Positions 57,001 to 64,000 of a stretch of DNA of 64,000 nucleotides are shown piece after piece (positions within the stretch are counted from its first letter, which is position 1; every line of letters starts with the position of its first letter). This DNA comes from Sternotherus odoratus (taxonomy: Eukaryota; Chordata; Testudines; Kinosternidae), in contig JAVMKO010000006.1 in NCBI GenBank assembly GCA_032164245.1, positions 103,557,310 to 103,621,309 on the forward strand, read 5' to 3'. Position numbers and translations under genes: made by a program. The notes below the pieces were generated by a model, which saw only the letters and a list, made by a program, of their open reading frames with translations, did no database searches and was not told where the DNA came from.

Positions 57001-60000
57001 GCCGGAGACATGGGGCGGGGGTCAGAGCTGGAGGAGGGGCAGAAATTCCCACTCTCATGACTGGGTCAGGAGCCTCCCATTGTTTATTGGGGGTTTCAGT
57101 GTCTCATGATCTTCTGTGACTGTCACGGTACTGAAATAGTTTGGTACCATGTAGATCAATGGGTGCACGAAATATTATGTGAAGGGAGTCATAACAGGTG
57201 TCTTATGTGTGTATCTATTCCATATGTGTGTATCAATTTGGCAGTTGAAGTTATGAATATTGGCTCTGAACTGTCTGTCTTCCCAAATGTTGGGCTGCCA
57301 GGGGGACATTCCAGAATACTGGGCGTCAGCTCTGCTTGGGGCTTGATGGGCCATTAAGAGCAATCAGCGACACAATGGACTCTGGGAGCTTGGAAGGCCC
57401 CAATCCAGACAAGAAGGCTACAGAGAACCGGCAAGGCAGCCTGTGCATAATGGCTTCTGCCTGCAAATGATGAGTCATGCATGGTCATGTGATCTGCCCA
57501 TGTGACTCCAGGACTCCATGGGGCTGGACTTTCACAGCAGGAACAAAGAGGTGTTTGCAACTGGAAAAAAAAAACTATAAATGAAGCTGCTACAGCCCCT
57601 CCATTTTTGTCTTTACCTCCAGACTTCAGCCTGCCTTGTTTCCAGCTTTGGATGGAACTTTGCTACTCTGGGAACTCTGGACTAAGGTGCTGACCCACCC
57701 CTAAATGGGGTGCATCCAAAGACTTTGATTTGAACCTGCAGTTATTCTACCTTTGCTGCAAGCCTAAGCTAAGAGATGTGCCATTACTGCATGTAATTGA
57801 TTTCTTTTAACCATTCTTAACCCTCACCTAGACCTTTTTCCTTGTATAATAAACCTTTAGATTTTAGATTCTAAAGGATTGGCAACAGCGTGATTTGTGG
57901 TAAGATCTCATTTGTAGATTGACCTGGGTCTGGGGCCTGATTCTTTGGAATTGGGGAGAACTGTTTTCTTTATTTGGGGGATTGGTTTTCATAACCATTG
58001 ATCCCCAGGACAGGTGGCTGCTGGTGGTGATACTGGGAATCTGGAGTGTCTTAAGGGGATTGCTTGTGTGACTTGTGGTTAGCCAGTGGGGTGAGACCAA
58101 AGTCTTTTCTGTTTAGCTGGTTTGGTTTGCCTTAGTGTGGAAAAACCCCAGCTTTGGGCTGTAGTTGCCCCTTTGGAAGCAATCTGTCCTAATCTGACAC
58201 TCACAGTTGGATCCCACCAGGAACAGCCCCGTCACAGTGACTTTGGGAAGTATTTTGCCCTTTTCAAAAATGGCTCCCTTTGCAATGGGGCTGACACCAC
58301 AGGCTGCCATTAGTCAAGATGGCTGCCACTTCAGCCAAGGAAAATGGCTTCTACAGGCTCTGGAGAGGAGAGACTGGAGGGTTTCAGGAGAATGTGGGGA
58401 GCAGCAAGTGGAGGGGATTGAGGGGTGAGTGGGGGATGTGGGGTGATACTAGTGGTTGGTTTGAGGAGCAGGGAGTGGGTAGGTAGGTGAAGGGGTGAGT
58501 GTTGTGGGGAGATATGGGGCAGGGCGTTTGAGTGGGAAAGCTGTGGGGGTCCTGTCTGTTCACACACACACTGGGTTTACTGTCTTGATTTTGGGGTTTG
58601 ATCCCTGATTTCAGGCTCCTGGGCAGGAGACACCTGAGTGTGGGGAGCGGAGCAGGACAAGGAGGCTGGTGATTCCGCCACAGACTTGCCCCAGCTCTAC
58701 AGTTATCTGCCCGCAGCTCTCCCATGCAGTGATTGGCTATAACGGTGCCCGCCCGTCATGTGCTTGACTGATCCAGAGCCATCGTCCACTCTGACTGGCT
58801 GGGAAGGTCCCGTCGGCTACGCTGGGTGAGCAGCAGGTTTGGACTTTGGGAGACAGGAGCAGAAGCACCCAAGGGGGGGCAAGTGGGTCAGTTTGCTCCA
58901 GTCCCCAGTCTCCACAGGGGCCCCCACAGGAATACATGTTACTATAGTATTGCATCTTTTTTTATGGAGTCCCCCCCCAAATTGCTTTGCCCCAAGCCCC
59001 GTGAATCCTCTGAAAGGCACTGGACATGAGGGAGCAGCAGGTGACTGGGAGAGCAGCCAGCACGTGGGTGAGGAGGGGCCTGCTCTCAGGGCCGGTGACA
59101 GGGAGGTACTACGGGTAGAGCTATACCGAGCCCCACTTCTGGGGATCCCCCTTAAGTCCGGGGCCCGGTACACAGCTGTACCCGTAGTCGTCTCACCTGG
59201 GCATCGCATCTCCCTGGACGCTCTTTCCCGGGCTGTCAGTGGCCGGCAGCCTCCCGAGCCCTTCAGCCGGCGGCTCATCCCGCACCCCAGGAGCCACCCC
59301 GAGGCACCCATGTCTGCAGCGCTTCCCCCGCCCACCTGCAGCAAGAGCTGGGCCAGCCCTTGGCAGGGGTGGGGAGCCCCCAGCACCACAGGATGCCGAC
59401 TCCATTGCCTCCCCCGCCCCAGCGGCTGAAGAGGACTGGCCAGGCGAGCCGCTCTGTGGGGGCAGGAGCCAGCGAGTGGGGCTGGGGTGACCTGGGTGCG
59501 CACAGGTTGGCTGGCGCCGGCTGAGCTGCCAGCGGGGAACCAATGGGGGTGGGGAGGGGAGGAGGTTAGGCTGGGGGAGGAGATTAGGTTGGATGGGCCG
59601 GGTCAGGCAGGGGGGGGAAGGAGAATAGGCTGGGGGGCCCCCCAACGATCAGAGTGGGGGGCCCCCCAACGATCAGAGTGGGGGGCCCCCCAACGATCAG
59701 AGTGGGGGGCCCCCCAACGATCAGAGTGGGGGGCCCCCCAACGATCAGAGTAGGGGGCCCCAAAATTTCTGTCGCCGGCCCTGCCTGCCCTTCAGGCCTG
59801 ATCTCTAACCCATCTCCCAGGAGAGTCAGAGGGACCTTTCCCTGCTCTCTGCCCTATGGAGGTGGGGAGGGTTGAGTCCCGTTCCTGGGCTGTGGGCAGT
59901 GGGCCTGGGCACAACAACGTCACCGGCAGCGTCTCAGGCAAGAGACCCCGAAGTGTCGCCTCCAGCAGCCTCAGCTTGGAGGAGCAGCTCAGGATCAGCA

Positions 60001-60001
60001 T
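54006..60001 (-). CDS. GLYATL: GLYAT-like acyltransferase copy D, complete five-exon gene
   Basis: Coding exons: 59924-60001, 56891-56998, 56523-56643, 56043-56163 and 54006-54552, all with GT-AG borders, giving 324 codons. Exon sizes and phases equal those of B. The N-terminal domain has [32 protein letters not shown] and [12 protein letters not shown]. The GNAT part has [13 protein letters not shown] and [14 protein letters not shown]. It is the most altered copy near the end: [20 protein letters not shown] and CPWHYIL, where C has [20 protein letters not shown] and CLCHYIL. It also has AIRLSS for AMRLSS and HFSAMRHG for PFGAMRHG. The frame is open, so it may be functional with changed specificity, or be drifting. 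Intron 1 (about 2.9 kb) holds an LTR and a hAT-type element. Confidence 0.87.
54645..54759. mobile_element. Short hAT-type miniature element, D only
   Basis: A 115-bp element from TAGGGTGACCAGATTCC to CTCATCACCCAA, flanked by a perfect 8-bp duplication CCCTAAAA (54637-54644 and 54760-54767). It sits just 5' of exon 5 within intron 4. Family mate of 37422-37545. Confidence 0.88.
57121..58236 (+). mobile_element. Solo LTR (family Y) in intron 1 of copy D
   Basis: A 1116-bp unit from TGTCACGGTACTG to AGCCCCGTCACA, flanked by a perfect GTGAC duplication (57116-57120 and 58237-58241). CTATAAATG lies near 57575 and AATAAA near 57848, giving plus sense, opposite to the host gene. Copy C has the empty site. 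Confidence 0.88.
59087..59783. mobile_element. hAT-type element with a minisatellite inside
   Basis: A 697-bp element from CAGGGCCGGTGACAGGG to CTGTCGCCGGCCCTG, flanked by CCTGCTCT and CCTGCCCT (8 bp, one mismatch). Copies A-C lack it. A broken fragment of the same element lies at 61556-61611. No transposase. Confidence 0.88.
59631..59761 (+). repeat. 24-bp tandem repeat, five units
   Basis: Units start GATCAGAGT at 59647, 59671, 59695, 59719 and 59743, each followed by the palindrome GGGGGGCCCCCC and AAC. Because 24 is divisible by three, all frames stay open, giving WGAPQRSE repeats in one frame. This is sequence periodicity, not a protein signal. Confidence 0.95.
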
Positions 60002-61161
60002 CTCTGTCAGGATGGGCCCTTGGCAGGTTCCTGGGAACGTGGTGTACGGGACACCTGGGAGGAGGGGAGGAGAGAAACCCGTCAGTTATGTGGGTTAATA
60101 CCCACCCCCCAAGTGACCCCAGAAGGAAGCAGAGTATCTTCAACCTCCTGTCCCTACCATAACAAACCTACAATAATACTCCAGTCTGGGTGCAGCCTCC
60201 ATGCTCACCAGAGACCCTACAATAATAATCTGTGGCCCCAGCTATGCCAGGCTGGTCTGTGAAGGTCTAGGGTTGCTCAACTAGCTTCCACTCACCTGGG
60301 CAGTCTCTGTGCCAGGCTAAGCAGCCGTCCCGGAGAAGGCAGTGCGGTCCCTGCCTCACAGCACCTGGCCACGTCTCCGCTGGATCTCGCTCGCTCTCCG
60401 GGCTGCTCCAGTCTCTTAACTCTGAGTGAATGAACCATTAACAGAGTCTGTACCTGGTCCTGAGCCAGAGGCACCTCCCTGCAGTCGCAAGGCACCATCC
60501 AGTTCCTTCCATGGGCAGCGAGGGGTGAACCAATTTCCTGGGGTCAGCGGAGTGGAATACTGGGGAAACATGAGCACAGCCAGGAGTGGGGCCTGGGCAA
60601 ACCAACTCTGCGGGTGCTCCTCAATCCAGACCCACAGCCCCTGCAGTCCCAGCCCTGGGCTCCTGCATAGGAGCTCTGCTAACTCTGTTTCTGTCTCTTT
60701 GATAGGGGGTTGTGCTTGGATGGGAGTCTCCAGTTTGAGCCCCTCTCATTGACTGTATCCTTCCCTCTGGCCTGTGTCTCTCCCAGCCCTGTCTTCCATG
60801 GTGTGTGTGCCCTACACTCGGTGCTTGTTTTGTCCGTGCAAAGGCTGGGATTTCACGTGGGTGCCTATCAACACTGGGGAGGGGTCTTTGGGTCCAGGCT
60901 GAGAAGGTCTCACCTACAACAGGATGGAAGTCCTCTGGGATGTGGCTGTCCTGGTTCATTACTGTCAGGGAGCAATGCAATCAGGATCTGCAATGACTTA
61001 GCTGGAATCCAGCATCTGAGAATCCCAGCTCGAGGCAGAGGCCATTTTGACTGCACCAACTCAGTGGGATCCATTTTGACTCACCGTCCCTTTGTCCCAG
61101 CATCCCCTGTGAGCTCCTGGGATGCTGAGTCTCTGGGGTTCTCACAAACACAGTCGCCTCC
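60002..61161. other. Upstream unit block M, copy D
   Basis: It follows exon 1 directly and lacks the A/B LTR. Matches 31839-33560 and 44640-46640. No coding feature. Confidence 0.5.
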
Positions 61162-61555
61162 TGTGACGGTGCTGTTCCTGGTGGGATCCAACTGTGAGTG
61201 TCAGATCAGGACAGATTGCTTCCAAAGGGGCAACTACAGCCCAAAGCTGGGGTTTTTCCACACTAAGGCAAACCAAACCAGCCAAACAGAAAAGACTTTG
61301 GTTTTGCTCCACTGGCTAATCACAAGTCACACAAGCAATCCCCTTAAGACACTCCAGATTCCCAGTATCACCACCAGCAGCCACCTGTCCTGGGGATCAA
61401 TGGTTATGAAAACCAATGCCCCAAATAAAGAAAACGGTTCTCCCCAATTTCAAAGAATCAGGCCCCAGACCCAGGTCAATATACAAATGAGATCTTACCA
61501 CAAATCACGCTGTTGCCAATCCTTTAGAATCTAAAATCTAAAGGTTTATTATATC
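61162..61555 (-). mobile_element. Family Y LTR fragment (one end)
   Basis: From TGTGACGGTGCTGTTCC it matches 47197-47590, then breaks off after GGTTTATTAT. The missing remainder partly reappears at 62380-62663. Confidence 0.8.
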
Positions 61556-61611
61556 TAAAGTGTGGGGCCCGGTACAGCTCTACCCATAGTACCCCCCTGT
61601 CACTGGCCCTG
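61556..61611. mobile_element. Fragment of the 59087-type hAT element
   Basis: Ends CCCCTGTCACTGGCCCTG, the inverted form of the left end of the element at 59087. It also shares the TACAGCTCTACCCATAGTAC region in reverse sense. Confidence 0.6.
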
Positions 61612-62379
61612 GAGGTCACTGCCAACCGGACGTGGTGGAAAATTCCTTCCCAACCCCGCATGTGTGGATCAATTGTACTCTGAGCCTGTGAGCCAGAACG
61701 AATCAGTCAGCGAAGCGTGTGGGAGGGAACGTTCGGTGCCACCTCAGATCACCAGCCCCCTCCGCTCAGGACACCAGCTCCAACCTTGGCAACCCGGATG
61801 CTTCAGAGGAAGGAGGTTAAAAAAAACCCTTTTGAATATATTAGTGGGAAAATATCCCTCCATAATCTCTGCTAGTGACCAGCTGAAAGCCTGAAGCTGA
61901 GGAGAAGGGATGTGCAAATCAAGCATAACATCCTTCAGAGTAACTAATGGGGAAGGGGTGTAGGGAAAAGGGGTCTCGGCTGGGGTGGAATCAAGAATTC
62001 CATGTCAGCAGCATCCCCAGAATCTGGGGAAAAGGCTCTTTGAGGTCACACATGTGATGAGTATTTATCAAAAACACACATTGTGCATTTCCTGATATCA
62101 ATTTACTAAATATCAGACCCTCAGTAGACTGGCATTGTACGGATCTGCCCTTTGTTTATTCCAAATAAATAAATAAATCACCTTTCATGTAACCCCCACC
62201 TTCCCCAGTGCTCAACCCACTCTCCTGGTGAACTGGATGTCGGACCCGTACCCAAAACCCCTGACCCCTATTGGGTGGAATCCATGTTATGTTCAGACAG
62301 AGACATTAGATAAAAGCCTAAACTACACTTTCAGAAGGTTGCAACATAACCCTTTTATTTCTTTATACCCTTTCAGGAT
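61612..62379. repeat. Upstream unit block U, copy D (partial)
   Basis: Corresponds to the part of block U beginning at GAGGTCACTGCCAACC (34267 in B) and stops after CTTTATACCCTTTCAGGATC. The first part of U, with the 97-codon frame, is missing. Confidence 0.65.
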
Positions 62380-62663
62380 CTTAATGGGCCATCAGGCAGC
62401 CCAAGCCAAGCTGACGCCCAGTATTCAGGAATCTTCTTCCCCAGCAGAGCACAATATTTGGAAAGACAGACAGTCCAGAGCCAATATTATAGCTCTAACT
62501 ACAAAACTGATACACACACATCACTGGCATATTCATAATCAGCCATTCATAACCTGGTTGTAGGCACCCATTATGACCCCCTGTACATAAAATTTGGTGC
62601 CACTATAGGACCCTGGTTGCAGCAATGATTTATAGGGTCCCAAATTATTTCAGTAACGTGACA
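62380..62663 (-). mobile_element. Family Y LTR fragment (other end)
   Basis: Matches the last ~284 bp of 47197-48324, from TTAATGGGCCATCAGGCAGC to CAGTAACGTGACA. Confidence 0.8.
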
Positions 62664-62668
62664 GGGGG

Positions 62669-63289
62669 TGTGACAGAGTAGGAATAGTGAGTGGGTGCCT
62701 CAATTTCCCCAATGCATTTCTTGATGCAAAGCAGAGAGAGTATAAGCAAGCAGGCAACGTCCTGACCCTTCCCCCCTCCTCTCTACCCCTGAACCTGTTG
62801 GAAAGAGGTCAGCTGAGCTTCTGCCGGAAAGGAGACAAAGAAAGGAATGCAGGGGAGGGGCGGATGAGGAAGTCCTAGTCTGGGTCAGGCAGAGAAGAGG
62901 CAGAGAGCTCCAGGCAAGCTGGTCTAGTTCTCTGGCCCCAAAATGGATCCAGCAGAGGGGTCCCATTCGCCGTATGGTCTGTGTTAGACCAGGTACAGGT
63001 CATCTAATAAACCTCTGTTTTACTGGCTGGCTGAGAGTCACGTCTGACTGTGGAGTGGGGTGCAGAATCCACGGGCTCCCACAGGACCTCACCCGGGCAG
63101 GCTCACTGGGGGAAGCACATGGAGGGGCAGAAGGTGCTGAATCCTCCGAGGTCAGAACCAGGAAGGTATAAACAGGAACCTCTAAAGCTCCTAGCCTTGG
63201 AGACAGGCTGTGTACGGAGGGAGGATGTTTTCCCTTGATTCCTAACTGGCTTCATAGGGAGCAGGTTCCAGACCATCGCCCGGGCACTA
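62669..63289 (+). mobile_element. LTR of the 44907 family, truncated at its 3' end
   Basis: It starts TGTGACAGAGTAGG and contains AATAAACCTCTGTTTTACTG and GGCTGGCTGAGAGTCACG. It stops around CGCCCGGGCACTAC, a few bases short of the usual end, where block G sequence begins. Confidence 0.75.
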
Positions 63290-64000
63290 CGAAGCAGGAG
63301 GCAGGTGAGCATGTGATGTGATTGGATGGAAGCTCATTGAGCTGTTGCTGGGGTGTCTGAAAGTGGAACTGGGATGGGAGTACTACGTGTATGGGGTTGG
63401 GGGAGTGGGGTCCACCCAGGAGGGCAGGTAATGGGGCCTGGGAGACTAGAACAGACTCTGGAAAGCTGTGGATGGTGCTGTGAGGCTGTGGGTAGCAGAT
63501 CCCCGTAGAGTGTGGTGCTGGGAGATGTTACTGGTTCCACTGGGTGTAACGCAGCCATGCACAGGCAGAAACAGAACCACCTGAGTGACATGAATGATCT
63601 CCCAGCCACTCATGAACCATCAATGGCTCCAGAACGTCCCCCCACCCCCCAGCCTTGAACCACAGAACTGCCCTGTATTACACAGCTCAAGGCTCCCTGG
63701 GGGCAGTGCAAGTTCATTATGTTGGACACTCTTCATAGGAAAGTGGACATGCACCAACCCTTGTAATTTGAGCTGAGATTCCCCCATCACTTCAGCCAAA
63801 ACCATACTGCTTTAGGGGAAATAAAAAGAGATTTATTAACTAGAGAAAGATAGATTGGAAGTGATTGGAAGTAGCAGGCATAGTGATCACAGTTGAAACT
63901 AAATGAAGAAAGAAAATAAATTCACAGTCTAAATTCTAACTTAAAGAGACCAAGCAAGATTTGAATCAAGCAGTGTCTCACCCTAACACAGTGGTTGTCA
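63290..64000. other. Fragments of blocks G and H at the window edge
   Basis: 63290-63552 matches 53755-54005 (just downstream of copy D exon 5) but stops before any coding exon. 63553-64000 matches block H (17030-17490 and 52850-53230) and ends in the hAT-type start ACAGTGGTTGTCA. No exon of another acyltransferase copy is visible. Confidence 0.5.

Noticed and set aside
59487..59753. An 88-codon frame with repeated WGAPQRSE.
   Set aside because: It is the translation of a 24-bp minisatellite inside a transposon. All three frames stay open for the same reason.
59631..59761. Regularly spaced 24-bp repeats that might suggest a CRISPR array.
   Set aside because: The repeats are contiguous with no unique spacers, in a vertebrate transposon.
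63290..63552. Possible fifth acyltransferase copy, because the sequence matches the 3' flank of copy D.
   Set aside because: The match stops just before the stop codon region of exon 5, and no coding exon follows within the window.

Overview
This is a stretch of vertebrate nuclear DNA, most probably from a turtle or a close sauropsid relative. That assignment is an inference. It rests on chicken-repeat-1 (CR1) LINEs, several solo LTR types that I recognise as common in chelonian genomes (my own recognition, no search run), hAT-type miniature elements, and split genes with GT-AG introns. There are no bacterial-style operons, CRISPR arrays or tRNA genes. Nearly all open reading frames in the window are chance or belong to transposons.

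The host content is a tandem array of glycine N-acyltransferase-like (GLYAT/GLYATL) genes, all on the minus strand. Copy A shows only its first coding exon (6609-6686); the rest lies left of the window. Copies B (20203-31387), C (37854-44613) and D (54006-60001) each have all five coding exons of 78, 108, 121, 121 and 547-565 nt, with matching phases (0, 0, 1, 2) and GT-AG borders. A decayed exon 2 at 17635-17725 shows that at least one more copy once lay between A and B.

Each gene sits in a duplicated unit. From left to right a unit has a 3' flank block, exons 5 to 1, then upstream blocks that recur beside A, B, C and D. Transposon presence and absence orders the events. A and B share a nested insertion in intron 1 (CR1, 5S rRNA-like sequence, a solo LTR) and an LTR upstream of exon 1. 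C and D lack these but share a different small insert. So an ancestor of A/B and an ancestor of C/D split first, and A and B separated recently.

The rest is mostly mobile DNA. Copy A's upstream region holds a 5'-truncated gammaretrovirus-like element with a long env frame (7408-11111, minus). A second gammaretrovirus-like provirus (14992-16228, plus) keeps both LTRs, a tRNA-Pro-like primer site and only an env tail. Intron 3 of copy C holds the oddest object: a 2.7 kb retroviral insertion (39940-42635) with LTR 5' ends pointing outward at both sides, flanked by a 5-bp target duplication. There are also solo LTRs with 5-bp duplications, several hAT miniature elements with 8-bp duplications (two with GC-rich tandem repeats inside), a Tigger-like element, and rearranged fragments right of copy D. 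I found no clearly new gene system. The best candidates for follow-up are the doubly outward-facing provirus, a 97-codon minus-strand frame kept in three units, and the active-site region changes in the acyltransferase copies.
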